Below, piece after piece: positions 1 through 16,460 of a DNA stretch of 64,000 bases (the stretch's first letter is position 1; every line of letters begins with the position of its first letter). The notes under the pieces are model-generated. The model did not search any database. It worked only from the letters and a program-made list of their open reading frames with translations, and was not told the DNA's origin. A program made the translations under genes and the position numbers. Source of the DNA: Apiotrichum sp. Y4204 (taxonomy: Eukaryota; Basidiomycota; Tremellomycetes; Trichosporonales; Trichosporonaceae). The stretch spans positions 1 through 64,000 of the forward strand of contig JAMYHL010000089.1 in the NCBI GenBank assembly GCA_025531455.1, read 5' to 3'.

Positions 1-2786
1 GGGGGGGGGGGGGGGGGGGAACGCAGAATGTTACATCTGTACGTGATGCCCACATCAGAGTGTGACGCTGTCAGTGTTCTGTGCAGCGAGCAGCTGCAAT
101 CCCAGTCTTCTGGACCAGGCGTCGTCACCATACCACCCGCTAATGCGAGTTCGGATGCAGATACAGCAATGAATACCCCGACCTCTTCCGTTCTTGGAAG
201 TTCTGTGTCGCCCGTAGATGAGTTACCACCAAGAAAGAACAGAAGTTCGATCAATGCCGCGCGACAGAATCACCCGTGCGGTCGGACGCGTGTGGATATC
301 AATGTGGCCAAGAAGTTCCCCCCACCTAGACAGTTTCTTACCCGAAGCCGAAGCAAGTTTATCGGGAGTAGCGTTATAGCGTGACAGGAGATTGTCATCA
401 GAGCGCGATCATATCAGTTTCCGCGATGATATCTCGTTGACCGTTCAGGACAAGGTGCCCAGCATGCCCAGCATAGCTAGCGTAGCAAATGTGCCCACGC
501 GACCCAACACAACCCACATGCGCCAGCAAAACCGCCAAGATATCAATATCAGCATATTCGGCAACCTGTTCGGTGCATGACGGCAATGCCCTCCAAGGCA
601 GGAACATGTTGGCATGTGTCCCTCGCTTCTCCATGCCTTGCCCCTTCAGGCAGACTTATGGCCCCTCGTGCCCTCATCTACAGATCTTCATGTGCTCATT
701 CTCGTATGTATCGCGACTTGAGCCTGAATCGGTGACATCGGTCGACCGTCAACGCAAAAAGACCCAGGATCCCAGAGCCTTCGTCGCAACAACGCTCCCT
801 GGCCTGGCACTGCCCTGCTGTCCAGCATGTCCCGCCGACCGCAGCATCACGAGCTCACGAGGTCGCATGGTCACAGATCACAGATACTTAGATATCCTAG
901 ATTATGCAGATCATGGCCGGAGAGGATATGATCCACACGATGTGCACCTCCTCCTGTGTGTGCCTCGGGCTCTGATCGTCGTCCACCCACTATTCTTGTT
1001 TTTTAGTTTACGCTAAGTCTGGGCGATCAGGTGAAAATCGGCGACAAGCATTTAGATGATCAGTCACTATTCAGGACCATCAGGACTATCAGGATGGCCG
1101 AGATCATCAGGATCATCACCAGGATCATCACGATGGTCTGGACTTTTGAACAAGATCGCCAGACATTCGGGGGTGGCTGCTCACTTCAACTGAGACAGTT
1201 TTCCAGCCTCAGCCTCTTGATTCAAGACTCGTAAGCCACAGGCAGAGGTGACTGGTGACTACCAACAGCACCCAGAAAAGAAAAGCAAGCAAAAGTACTC
1301 GAGACTCCACATCGAGATCGGCTCTGCACACACGGACTGGAACGTGCCTCTATGCCTCTACGCCCTCGCATGTCCAGCACACCCTCGACCCATTCTGCTT
1401 GGCAATGCCATCTCGGCATCCAAATATGCCCTGCGCCCTGCGTCCAGACGCCAAGCCAGTGGGGCGTCCAGACGCCAAGCCAGTGGGGGGTGGGTCGAAA
1501 TTCATGACTTTTTCTTCTACCTCTCCATGCAGAGGCAAAATTCTTCCCCCACCCACGGAAAGTACGTACAAACTAGTGCGCCTACAGAACACGTCCTCTT
1601 GCGCGTCGTAAGGCGTATCTCCGAATCCTCGATAGGACCAACAGGCCAGCAGACCAGCAGCCCAGCAGCAGCTTCGGCCCCCGGCGCCAGGGCCACCCCC
1701 AGGACACCGCCGGCTTACGCCGCTACGCCGTCGTGCCCTGTGGCCTGCGGCCCTGCGACTCCCCGCGGCATCCCTCTCTCGGGACCGCGGGACCGGGAGT
1801 GCGCGTCGGTAGGAATGTGAGACTGAGGCGCGATGTACATACTTGTATCATATACCACGGGGATGTACTGTAGGCTTGCAGGTTGTAGAGTGTAGACTGT
1901 AGGGTGCAGGGTGTCCATAGAGCTGCATACGTGCATGAACAATACAGTACGTGCTTGGCCCTGCTGTCTTGCCTTTGCTGTCACCTGCTGTCATCTCGGG
2001 ATATATCGACTAATCACGGCACGCCGAGTAATCGGCCAGGGCGATGGATAGGCCGGAGACCGGACTAGACACTGGAGGGTGGGGAGCGGTGTGCTGTGAT
2101 GTTTGCTGTCGAGTGTGGATCATGGGAACGCGCCATGGACGCTACAGGCTACGGATGCGAATTGGAGCTTTCGCCGCGTCGCGTAGCCTAGCGGTGGTAG
2201 CTCGGTACTTCCTGGGTCTAGGTTGCTCCCACTCTGCATTCCGCGGGTCGAGTGGCCCCAGTGTCCGGGCAAACCGGTACGTTCCCGAGTTTGGGCGCCA
2301 CTTGATACCGAGGGCGTGGATGTGCGAGTGTCAGCTCGTAAGAACGTAAGAGTGTGGCACAGTATGGTACAGTGTGGGAGACGGCTCGGCGGCGGCTGCG
2401 CGACTGGTGCTGTGTTGCGTAATGACTTCCACAACGCGATCGTACGGCGTCGATCACCAATCTTGTAACGCCTCGATGCCAGCCGAATACGGTGCCAGAT
2501 ACAGAGTTAGGTTTTGCAAACTGTGCCCGTTTCAAGTCGCCTACATGGGAGTTCACGATTGCCTGATGCTGAGGAGCGGCCGGAAACGTGGTTTCGGCGA
2601 TACTAGTCTGGTAAAATCCTCGTCAATGCCCGCACCTGACCGTGAGTCACCCGCAAGGTTCATCTCTGATGCTAATGCATAGTGAGTAGGTTGATGAACG
2701 GGGTCATCACGTAACGACTACGTGAGGCTATAAACTAGTCGTTTCGTCGAGGCACACAAAACTTTGACAACTCTTGCAGATGGCCG
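1..2786. other. left flank without a convincing gene
   Basis: The window opens with 19 consecutive G, which may be a real homopolymer or a scaffold-end artefact. I find no reading frame here with a recognisable domain or a consistent intron-exon structure. The longest open stretch near the edge (28-384, plus) is low-complexity Ser/Pro/Thr and could be the end of an unseen gene. Local imperfect repeats of ATCAGGATCATC type occur around 1060-1135. The stretch just left of 2787 is the 3' side of the RecQ gene. Confidence 0.5.
1441..1488. repeat. 24-bp tandem duplication
   Basis: Two adjacent identical 24-nt units beginning CGTCCAGACGCC lie in non-coding DNA. No function is suggested. Confidence 0.85.
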
Positions 2787-6685
<3,899 letters not shown>

Positions 6686-6849
6686 GTCCTCACAGTTGAT
6701 CTGGCCAAGGGAAGCTCGACGTGATTCGATGTCGAGGGCGTCATGTACGCCCTCATGGATTCGAGATTATTCCGCGGCGTCGTGGTCGCTATTGTTGTCG
6801 CTGTTGCCCCCGGCCCCGCGGATGCAGCTCTACTTGTGGACATTGTTAA

Positions 6850-7336
6850 TTACGATCAAGCTCGTGATATCGGTGTCTGAAGCAGAAGCATTGCTGGGAG
6901 GGTGGGATGGATAGATAGAAGGATTTGCTGTGGTGTGTGGTATGGGTATATTGGGGGGTAGATAGTTTTGGACAGGACTAGAAGAAGTCAAACGCGTCAC
7001 CTCACGGGATACGGTACCGCGTTCTGGGTGGTCTCACGCGTTTTGTATGATATGATTTTGCACGCGTACGCGTTGAGCCAGCTTGGGGGGTTTTGTTCTA
7101 GTTGGGTGGCAAAACCCCGTGACGCAGTCGGAACCAAACATACGGACGGTCCAGTCAACCCCCTCACCCTGGGGGTCCGGGATTATGCATTGTGGCACTC
7201 AACATGAGGTCTTGACCGGAGGGCATGTCACCGGCATGATCGCATACGGGTCCCTCATCGTCACCTTGACGATCGCGCTCGCTACCGCCTCCGTTCTCCA
7301 TACGCACCCCATTACAGACACCACATACACCCACCC
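6850..7336. promoter_or_regulatory. shared divergent promoter region
   Basis: The roughly 500-nt gap separates the RecQ gene (leftward) from the methyltransferase gene (rightward), so it should hold both promoters. I see no clear TATA box or RNA gene in it. Confidence 0.4.
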
Positions 7337-9217
7337 ATGTCCGGACTTACGCGCCGGGCGATCCGCGAGCTCTCCTCGCGCCGCGTTGGGTCGGCGATCT
7401 CGGCGATCTCGGCGTCGCCCAGCACCTTTTCCGTCAGGTCCGCGTCCAATGCCGCGCAGCCAGCGCCGTCAGATCCCTCTGAACCGCCCAAGCCGCGACA
7501 GGACCGTCCTGAGGCGTCCAAGCCTGCGCCGGCCGCGCCGGCCGCACAGGCTGCGCAGCCCATCACGCGGAAAGGAACGTCACCCGTCAGCAGCTCTGGG
7601 CGCGGCAAGGACCGCTTCAACTTCAACACCTCGCTAGCTTGGGAAGACGATGATCCCGAGGTGGGTATCTAAAATGGAGATGAAATGGAAGTGACGCTCA
7701 CGCCTATGACAGTCTGATAACTATCGCGTCGTGACGGCCGCAGAGGTCGCACACTACCGCGAGCCGCCGACGCGCGTCAAGATGCTTGTACGCGACTTTA
7801 TCGATGACAGCCTGTACAACGTAAGTCTCGCCCCTGTTGATAATGTTCACACGCAGCCTCACTATGGGTACTTTTCGAAGAATGTCACTATCTTTACGCC
7901 GCCAGATGACAAGGGCTACGACTTTTCTCAGTTCCGCGATCAGACGGCGTTCCAACACTCGGTGGCGGAGCGGTACGAGGTGGAATACGGAGGAGCACTG
8001 CCAGGTACTCCGCAGGCGCAGGCTGCGGCTGCGGGGCAAAAGCCCGGCGAGGGGCTAGGTCGGCAGGTGTGGCACACGCCGACAGAGCTGTTCAAGCCGT
8101 ACTTTGCACGATCGCTCATGGCAGCGATCCTGCGGCAGTACATGCGCAATCACTTCCCGCACGAGGATTTGATCATTTACGAGGTTGGCGCGGGCAACGG
8201 ATCATTCATGATGGATGCGCTGCGGATGCTCAGCGACGAGCACCCAGAAGTGTTTGCCAAGACGCACTACAAGATTATCGAAATCTCTCCCTTGCTGGCT
8301 AGGATCCAGCGGGATCGTGCGACCAAGGCTGGCTACAGCAATGTCGAGATCATCAACCAGGACTTTTTCAAGTGGCAGGGCGGCTCGTCTGAGCCATGCT
8401 TTGTAATCGCCAACGAGGTCTTTGTGAGTACAATACCAGATCCTCGTTTCCTAACCGTCAGGACAACCTCGCGCACGATATGATCCGGTACGAAATGTCC
8501 ACCCTCGAGCCGCGTCAGGCAATGGTCTGTATCGACGCATTTGGCGACTTTTCCGTCCGGTACGAGCGCCTGACGGACCCTCTCCTCCGCCGCGTCATGG
8601 CATACCGCCGGCTCTTGCCACCAAGCCCCGCGACCCAGCCTCCGCTCACCAAGCCGCTGCTGTCGTCCGCGGCCCTGCGCAACGTGTACGCCGGTATCCC
8701 GTTCGCCCCCAACCTCACCAGCGCGGACTTTATCCCCACCAAGGCGGTCGCTTTCCTTGAGCGCTTGCGCAACCAGCTGCCGGCACACCGGTTGCTCATG
8801 TCGGACTTTAGCCAGCTCCCAGACGCGGTGCCCGGGCGGAACGGGCCGGTCGTCCAGACGCGCTACGGCAACACGATGGTGCCGTGCAGCACATTCCTGG
8901 TCAAGCAGGGCTTTTTCGACATTTTCTTCCCCACAGACTTTGAGCTTCTCAAGGATACATACTCGCTGATCATGAACTCGCCGGTGCGCAACGAGTCGGC
9001 GCCGCGGCCAAAGGGCGCAAAGGCGCGCGCGGCGCTGAGCGACGACTTTTTCTCATCCGCCAGCGTAAAGGGATTCCGGCGCCGCAAGATTACAGTGTAT
9101 GACCAGGCAGAGTTCCTCGCAAAGTTTGGCGGCGAAAAGGAGATTGGGCCGACGCGCACGCGAGACGGCCTGAGCCCTATGCTGGGCATGTACGCAAACG
9201 CAAAGATTATGTTTTAA
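7337..9217 (+). CDS. MidA/NDUFAF7-family mitochondrial SAM-dependent methyltransferase
   Basis: Four exons (7337-7660, 7713-7820, 7857-8423, 8462-9217) join without phase conflict to give 584 residues. The N-terminus is Arg/Ser/Ala-rich with few acids, as expected of a mitochondrial presequence. The domain begins near residue 110 with the family signature region HYREPPTRVKMLVRDFI and PHYGYFSKNV. The SAM-binding loop is IIYEVGAGNGSFMMDALR, followed by FVIANEVFDNLAHD, the counterpart of the conserved NE-FD motif of the DUF185/Methyltransf_28 family. NDUFAF7 methylates a complex I subunit during assembly. This protein has GAGNG instead of the usual GPGRG, so it may be a divergent fungal paralogue with another substrate. 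The introns are 52, 36 and 38 nt. The start chosen is the first ATG giving a targeting-like leader. Confidence 0.82.
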
Positions 9218-9519
9218 GGGACGGACCACAGGAAGCAAGGCATCACACATAGGGTAGACGTACATCATCAACATGCATCAGAGTAGCCACTGGCGCGTGG
9301 AAGGTGCGCATAAACGTGGTCGTGTATCAGGCCCTAGAAATAGCGACAAGCAGTGTCTTTCGACGAGAACAAAAAGGGGGAAGAAGGGAGGTTGTGAGAT
9401 GGACTATTCACAGCTATGGATAAGAGGGCATAACGGAAGCGTTACAGGACACTTGGGCGATACAAACTGTGTGGTTGGAATATGGGATCTGGGATCTCGA
9501 ACAGGAAACAGACGGGAGA
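9218..9519. other. intergenic, tail-to-tail gap
   Basis: About 300 nt lie between two convergent genes. I see no further feature. Confidence 0.5.
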
Positions 9520-10744
9520 CTAGGCGCGCATGCCGCGACGACGGAGGCCAAGAACGACGGCCTCTCGCGCCGTCCCGCGAGAGTCTCGGCCGACCATGTC
9601 GTCGGTGATGACATAGTCGACAATGGGGAGATATCTGCGCTCATACTCGAATGATGGCGAGCGAAGCGGCTCGGCGTCTCGATCGCGATGCCGGCTCACA
9701 TCCCGCTCGCGAGGGGCCTCGAAATCACGCTCAAAGTCGTACACGAGCTGCGGCTGCGGGGGCGCAGAGTAACGTTTACTGCTGCGCTTCTTCTTCGAGG
9801 ACGTCTTCTTTCCCGATGATGCGGGGACCGAGCGGCGTCCGAGGAGAAGCCACATCAAGAAACGCCCGACCCAGCCGATAGTGACGCCGAGCATGGCGCC
9901 GACGCCTACTACCCCTCCGACAAATACGTAGACGGGGTAGAGTGTGTAAAGGAAGGAGCGGACGACATTGAGCGGGGCGAGGACGAATGTGCGCGTCAAC
10001 AGGCGGGCTGTCCATGTGACGGGGTAGAGGATGGTGGAGATGATGGAAGCGAGAATGCGGAGCGCGTCCATGATAATCGGCAGCGGAATGGCGAGGAGTG
10101 TCACGCCGATATAAATCGGGTACAGGAATGACTGGGCAACGGTGCGCCAGGTGGACGCAGCAGCAGCCGGTTCGGCCGAGAGACCCAGGGCTGCTGGGGC
10201 CTGCGGTAGTTGTGGGAGGCCGTACGGGAACTGATACGGCGTTGAGGGCTGGGAGTTTGGACTCGGCGCCGAGGGACGCTGCTCCACGCCATGCTGGCCC
10301 AGGAGTGGTGATGATGAAGGGAGGTGCGAAAGGATCTCGTCGTCGGACCGCGTGAGGATCTGCCAGAGGATGTAGATGAAGACGACATAGACTGGGGTGT
10401 GAGTGCCTGAGACAAGATTGATGGCGCAGCGAGTCAGTCGCAGGCGGTCGTTCTCGAAGAACGCGCCACCAGTGCCTCTGTGGTCTTCACTGCTTCCCGC
10501 CAAGGACTCCGCACGGCCAAGAATCCTGTGCGCCACTCTACTCACGGACAACAGTCACGGGGCTCATCGGCTCCTGCGCCTTGCGTGCTGGCTGCTCCTC
10601 CGCGAGGGTAAAGGGGTCCATGTCGTCAAACGAGGGGCGTGGGGCGGATGACGCCGAGCGGCGACGCGTGCGCTGGTGTGTGCTATGCGCGTATGAATCG
10701 CGCGTATCGCGCGCATGGTGGGCGGACTGCGCCCGGAGAGGCAC
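9520..10744 (-). CDS. integral membrane protein of unknown function
   Basis: The main exon (9520 to about 10520) encodes a first hydrophobic segment around TPVYVVFIYILWQIL, a Pro/Ser-rich linker, then three or so long hydrophobic stretches (FLYPIYIGVTLLAIPLPII, LRILASIISTILYPVTW, and VYVFVGGVVGVGAMLGVTIGW). A lysine/serine-rich basic tail and a charged Arg/Glu/Asp C-terminus follow. An upstream exon (about 10555-10744) encodes a Ser/Arg-rich segment with MDPFTLAEEQPARK and ends at a good GTGAGT donor. The acceptor joining the two is uncertain because several AGs are possible. I recognise no family. The topology suggests a multi-pass endomembrane or nuclear-envelope protein with a basic cytosolic tail; that is inference only. 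Confidence 0.6.
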
Positions 10745-13260
10745 TGGAGTCAGCGGCGGAGAGGGGATATTGCCGAAGGGGCATAAGGTAGGGAGATGCG
10801 CGTCGCCTCGAGGCCCGGAGCGACAGGAGTACAGGAGACGGCTTGGCTGCCCGGGCTGTCATTGTCCATGTCGTGTGGGCGCATACACGAGGAGGGGACG
10901 CGCATGAAACGTCGTCGTCGATACTCACTGTCAAAGGAGTGTGTTAGGTGGGATATGTGGCGACTGTAAAAAGATAGATAGATGGTGGGCTTGCGATACT
11001 TTGTGATTCGGTTGGGGGGTGTTGTTTTTGCTTTGGGTTATGAAACACCCGCGCCGCAATGAGGTCCAGAGTTGGGAGTGTTTCTTGACTCTGGCTGGCA
11101 CACACTACTATAGCTTTGCCTTTCTTTTTTCCCTCTTGCGTCGTTCCTCGCGATGTAACGTCTATTTCAACGCAGATTCTGTATGCGTGTTGCCATCGCC
11201 ACTATGCGAAGAGCGAACAAGCACACTGGAATCGACTAGTGCCCTGGTCGAGATCGAGACGTGGCGGCGCGTCGCACAGCCTGGAGGTTGCTGAATCGCT
11301 GGATGCCAATGAATGCTGAATGCGGAATGCGAGATGTGCGATGGGGGACTGAGACTAGGCCCAAGGGAGGGAAAGTCTGTCTGCTAATTGCAGTGGAATG
11401 GTAGGTGGCAATGATGGGATGTGTCCCGCCGGATGGGCGATTCAATAACTGGGGACAAGTTCGTGCAATTCGACAACGATGACCGAGTGTGCAATGTCAA
11501 GAATCGGTTCGATAACCAGGATACACCTGTTTGTGAATATATTCCAAGCAATGAATGCATCTCAAGGTTGACTACTACTGATATCACTGGGGCGGAATGC
11601 TGACGATGCTGGGTCTGTGGGCATGTTAGACAGGTCGTTCAATGGGGGCACGCGACCATACCCCAGACCCCAGCAATCCGATCTCACAAAGTTAGACCAA
11701 AAAATACGTATGAGTGTTCCTCTGCAGCAACATGATGGCACGGCAGCCAGGCCCCCACGCCGCGCGGCTACTCACCGGGCAGCCAGTTTATCCAAGGTTG
11801 GATGACGGAACGGATGTGTTCCTATGACAGCACTGATCGGACAGCGGAACTACGTACAGCACCACGAGGCGATGACCATCATCAGAGCCGCCGCGTTGGG
11901 GAGTCACCACCAGCAGGGGAGTTGCGGTGTAAGCTTTCGAGCTTGTAGAAACAGCACGTGTACGGCACACTGAATGATACAATGAGTGCTGCTAGTGCTG
12001 CGCAGTGGACTCTGCACGATTCCATCATACCGACGTCGACGGCTTAAACTCTTCACCGGGGTGCGGACCGCTGACCGCCGCTGTGGATACAGTCCGTCAT
12101 GCCCGGATTCGAGCGTGAACACAGTTCAAACGCAGATATTAGGTGCACACGTTAGGTTATTCCTGCGCTTTGCACCGATGGACATTCCTGGCGGGCCTGG
12201 CGGGTTAAGCGGACCGCGCGGCGCGCCGCCGCGCCGCGGAACGCTGCAGATATATGGATGGAATCAATCCGTATGAACACGCATTCTCCAAGTGGCCACG
12301 GATACCGTCAATCTCGAGCTTGAGCCAGGGTTTCGACCGTCCAAATGATTCGTATCGAGCATGCTGGCTGAACGACCAGCGAAGAACCGAGCGACACAAG
12401 CGCAGCGCGCAGCGCAGGTGGGACAAGAGCCTGCCGCGCCAGCATGGAGAACTAAATCCAGCGACGAGTGACGAGTGAACGAGGGACGAGAGGCTCGCTC
12501 CGGTCGCTCCAGATGGCCCCAACTAGACGCCTGCGTGTGGGCGATACGCCATCAGGGTGTTCTTCGCAGCTCCTCCACTCCTGGCCTGTCAGCGCTCCTG
12601 AGGCCTGAGGGCGAGGATGGCGCGGTGTCCGATCTTAGTCTCGATATGGATCAGGTAATGGGCCGATACACAGGAATAGTCTACAGATGCAGAATGGGGT
12701 TGTGGCACTCGATCCGGCACTTGATCACTACTCCCTTTCTGTACATCCGACAATTCTGCAAGATTCCCCAATGGTTGTGGCCAGGCAGCCAGGCGGCCAG
12801 ACCTCGCACTCGCACTCGCAAGCTGGCAAGTTCGCAAGTTCGCGCTCGCACCGCCGCCACGCGTTTCAACCCGCAACCGCCGGCCCGCAGAGCGCACAGC
12901 GTATACCGCCACGCCCAGGTTGAGCTGAGCAGGGGAAACGGACACGGTACATGGCGATGGGACTGCGCGCGTCCAGCGCCACGAACAGCGCGCACAGTCC
13001 AAGAGACAGAGACCTCACCTGACTGGCAGAATCTGATATTGATATATCTGATACTCTGTCCGATCGCTACTGTGGCCGTGTGGGCCATCAGTGATCGGAA
13101 TCGGACCAGAGCTTCGCGGCCCAGTGGCCACGCAAGCCGATCATGCCCCCCATTCATGCCGAGCTGCCGGAGCCGGAGGTCGCGGCTGGGGCCCTCCAGA
13201 CCCGGGGCTGGATCCATGGCTTTTGTCGCTCCGCCGGGCTGATCGCCGGCCGGGACACCG

Positions 13261-13302
13261 CGCATCACATCACATCACATCACATCGCATCGCATCGCAT
13301 CG
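13261..13302. repeat. CATCA/CATCG pentanucleotide microsatellite
   Basis: About eight units of a 5-nt repeat, first CATCA then CATCG, lie in non-coding DNA. Confidence 0.9.
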
Positions 13303-13615
13303 GTGTCGCGGCGCCGCTGGCGGACGCGTGATTGTACGATACTGTACTGTGCACAGATCGCATAGAGTACAGAGTGTGCACATGCGCCAGTCCTACAAAC
13401 CCATGTATAGGCTTGTGTAATTGTGTCCCAACCCCTTTGCCCCGTGGCTCAGTGGCTCTAACAAGAATCTCTATCATCCTCTTTGGCATCAACGACCTGC
13501 AGATCCGTAGACTAGTCGATATAATAGCGCTAGACCCCGCCGATCCGCCGATCCGGGATCTGCCGCTAGCCCAGAGTCTAGAAGGCCGAGAGGGGCTTTT
13601 GGGCGATCCCATGGC

Positions 13616-13649
13616 CCAAGTACCTAAGTACCCAAGTACCCAAGTACTG
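13616..13649. repeat. short tandem repeat AAGTACC(C/T)
   Basis: Three to four 8-9 nt units of AAGTACCC type lie in non-coding DNA. Confidence 0.8.
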
Positions 13650-14017
13650 GAGTTGCATTGATACATACACGATTATTGACCAGTGACCAAGGCTGATCTA
13701 TCAAGCAGTGTACACTGACTGATGCCCAATCTCCACTCGATTCACCACTTTCGCCACTCTCGCCCCTCTCGGCCCCTCGCTTCTCAGCCACCCACAACCC
13801 ACTACGGCGGCGCCCCCGCAGCCCGGCGTGGACCGTGTACCGTGTACCGTGTTTCCTATCCTACATTCCAGCCACGCCCGGCCGGGGTCCTTGGATCCTG
13901 GAAGGGTGCTCGACGTGGATTGTACTGGGTTCGTGGGTTCGTGGGTTCCGAGATGGGCCGCGCGCCCTTGTGCTCAAGCAAAGGTGAGACCGTGCCCGTG
14001 CCGACCTGCCGGTCTGC

Positions 14018-14094
14018 CGGTGCGTGAGTGCGTGAGTGCGTGAGTGCGTGAGTGCGTCAGTGCGCGGATGCGTGAGTGCATGATTGCGTGAGTT
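14018..14094. repeat. 8-bp tandem repeat GTGCGTGA
   Basis: About nine units of GTGCGTGA, with variants at the right end, lie between unrelated non-coding sequence. Confidence 0.9.
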
Positions 14095-14368
14095 TCCCAC
14101 ATGTGCCCGCCCTGCAGCCTGAGGGACTATCCCCCTCTCTGTTCCTGTGCGAGCATCGATGCTTGATGGATGCTTCTCCGGCCCGCTTGGCACGGCCAAC
14201 GGCTTGCCGGGCTGCGGACCTGACGAGCTTCTGGCCTGTCGGGCGGTCGGGTTGGGTGCACGAGTGCATGCAGTGTCCGGTTACTGAATCTGCCTGGTAC
14301 AACGAGGTATGGTTTGATTGCTGTGGCAACGAGGAGAGATAGGAAGGTGGGATGTGATGAGTATGTCT

Positions 14369-14408
14369 GTATGAATGTTTGAATGTTTGAATGTTTGAAT
14401 GTTTGATT
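14369..14408. repeat. 8-bp tandem repeat GAATGTTT
   Basis: Four to five units of GAATGTTT lie just beyond the 3' end of the Tvp38-like gene. Confidence 0.9.
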
Positions 14409-14585
14409 GACGGTATGCAAGAGCCAAAGGAGAACAAAATGAGGCAAGAAAACAAGGACAATGATGATAGCGCGATAGCGACGACAGCGCAATGAATGGA
14501 ACCCAAATGAGAGCGATCGACGGCATGGAGTACTGGAGCTCTGGAGTGCCAGCGTTCGGCGGAGTGCGCCTCCACTACTCCGAGT

Positions 14586-16460
14586 CTACTCGGAGTCGAG
14601 GTCGTCGCGTGCGTCGCCCATTGGCGTCAAGAAGGCGATTTCCTCTTCGCGCACGATGCGCTGATCCTCCTGTGCCTTTGCGATGGCGCGTTTGGCGACA
14701 TGTGTGAGGTAGACGAAGAGCACGCAGCACAGGATGATGCCACCCCATGTTACGCCGGCCTTGACTCGCTCATGCTGAATGTCCTCGGGGGAGGGCTGCC
14801 GGGACGATGCCGGGTCGTTAATTTCTTCAGATGGTGCCGTGTGATATGCTGCGGAAATGTCATGGATACCGGCTCCAATCCAGGTGTGCAGGACGAGCTT
14901 GCACAGGGAGATGGCCGTGCAGAAGGTGTACGTCTGCAGCGTCAGACTCGGGGCCGACGCGAGCACGACGTTGAGGAGGTTGTACGGGTAAGGAGCGATG
15001 CGGATCAACAACAGGAGATGGGGGTTCTGCGGGATAATCTGGAGAAGGGACGTGGCTGTCGGCGACGACGCGAGACTGCGGAGTTAGCGATCGATCACAG
15101 CCGAAGGGCAGACATCACCCCCTTTCCGTTCACACACACGCACCTTCGAGTGACGGCATCACGCAGTAGTGTGCGGGAGATGATGAACACAACAACCGCG
15201 CCAAACAGCGATGCGAGGTAGCTCGCGACAAAACCGTTCCAAACGCCGAATGTGTAGCCGGAGAGGACGATAAGAGTGGAATAAAGTGGGAGAGGGGGGA
15301 TAGTGGTGATGAAGATGAGAACGCCAAAGACGACGAGCCCCTGGTAGCCCATGTTGTACAGACGTTTACTTAGATTGTCGAGAGCTGCTGTCAGCACAAC
15401 ACGCGTTCCCCCCATGAGTCTACTCACCATCAAAGAGCTCGCCCTTCCAGAATGCCGTCGCTGCGAGAAATCCGAGTGTTGTAATCACCCATCCGATCAT
15501 GAGGCCACGCCCCAGCAAGCCACTTTTCGATTTACAACTGAAGCGTTCCCGGATAGCGTGGAGAAACAACTGTCGGACCGGTGGCCGCGAGCGGGGTGGG
15601 CATTGTGCTTCGCCGCCATAGCTGTGATGAGACCATGCGGGAGGGAAATGTGCCGGCGCAGCAAGCGGCGACGGGACGCGGACCTGATGGTGGAGCGGAC
15701 TAGGGTGGTGGTTGTGATGGATAAAGTCGCCTCCCGTGGTGTTGGACGGCGACGCGACTCGGGGCTTCTCGTTGGCATCGTTGCTCGGTCGCCGCGCCGC
15801 CGCGAGTGAGTTCTGTCGAGAGTGGCCGTGTGTACGCGAGTAATCGGCGCTTGAGGTCGCGGCCGACGTGCCGGGTCCGACGGGTGACAGGCTCGCCGCG
15901 GCCGGCGAGGGGACGGTGCGCATCGGCTGCTCCACCGAGAGGGTAAGCGGGGGCATGTATTTGCTGGGCGACCGGGAGGGCGAGGGAGCGTGGAATGCAA
16001 ACGAGGGTGTTGCGCGGGGATGGTGTCGCGGCGAGGGATGGTGATGGAGCGTGTGGGTGAGAGAAGATGATGGCGATGAGGATGGAGTTGCTGAAGAGGA
16101 GGATTGCAAGTTCAAGTTGAGGTTGAGGTTGAGGCTCAGGTCGTGGTGGTTCTGGTTAAGCTTTGATGATGATGGGCTGGATACCCTGGCCGTGGCCGCT
16201 GTGACTGAGCCTGAGCCCATGCTGCTCATGCTCATATTCATGCTCATGCTTGCACTCATGCGTTGGTCTTGCTGGGTGCTGGGTGCTGGGTGCTGGGTGC
16301 TGGGTGCTGAGCGTTGATGCTGGTGGTCGTTTCCGCCGCCGCCGCCGCCGCTCGGACCTATTGTGGGACCTGTGTTGCAACTCCTGGGATGGTTACAGGT
16401 GAGGGTGGGGACCGGATGGGTGGGAGATGCGGGACGGACGGCAGTACGGCAACTGTGCAA
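14586..16460 (-). CDS. TVP38: Tvp38/TMEM64-family (SNARE-associated/VTT domain) membrane protein
   Basis: Three exons (14586-15075, 15144-15387, 15428-16460) join in phase. The C-terminal half is the VTT/SNARE_assoc domain: NMGYQGLVVFGVLIFITTIP, then PLPLYSTLIVLSGYTFGVWNG, a further helix, and the family signature RIAPYPYNLLNVVLASAPSL. Two more membrane segments follow before an acidic cytosolic tail. Family members act in Golgi and ER membranes, and relatives such as TMEM41B are lipid scramblases. The N-terminal 300 or more residues are disordered, Ser/Pro/His-rich, with a Met-Ser repeat. The frame is open to an ATG at 16460, but the 7-bp microsatellite at 16270-16315 lies between that and the Met-rich start at 16259, so 16259 may be the real start. 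Confidence 0.85.
16270..16316. repeat. 7-bp microsatellite GCTGGGT
   Basis: About six copies of a 7-nt unit lie in the 5' part of the Tvp38-like gene or its leader. If translated, they give a Thr-Gln-His-Pro-Ala-Pro-Ser repeat. Confidence 0.9.

Larger units (their letters stand above)
10935..14585. other. 3.6-kb gene-free region
   Basis: No frame here shows a domain or consistent splice structure on either strand. Long open stretches exist (for example 12475-13242), but they are Arg/Pro/Ser-rich and look like GC-driven noise. The region contains several microsatellites, listed separately, and a GC-rich palindromic patch near 12210-12240. Confidence 0.6.

Noticed and set aside
489..1016. 175-codon plus ORF near the left edge
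   Set aside because: Cys/Arg/Pro-rich with no motif, and it overlaps other equally plausible open frames.
10538..10551. 20-nt intron joining the two exons of the unknown membrane protein
   Set aside because: Too short to be spliced and the phase does not fit; the junction is left unresolved.
11495..11520. GGTTCGA as a tRNA T-loop
   Set aside because: No acceptor stem, anticodon arm or D-arm can be built around it.
12475..13242. 255-codon plus ORF in the gene-free region
   Set aside because: Composition is noise-like, with no domain, no splice logic and microsatellite DNA around it.
13261..14100. CRISPR-like array
   Set aside because: These are uninterrupted microsatellites without spacers in a eukaryotic genome.
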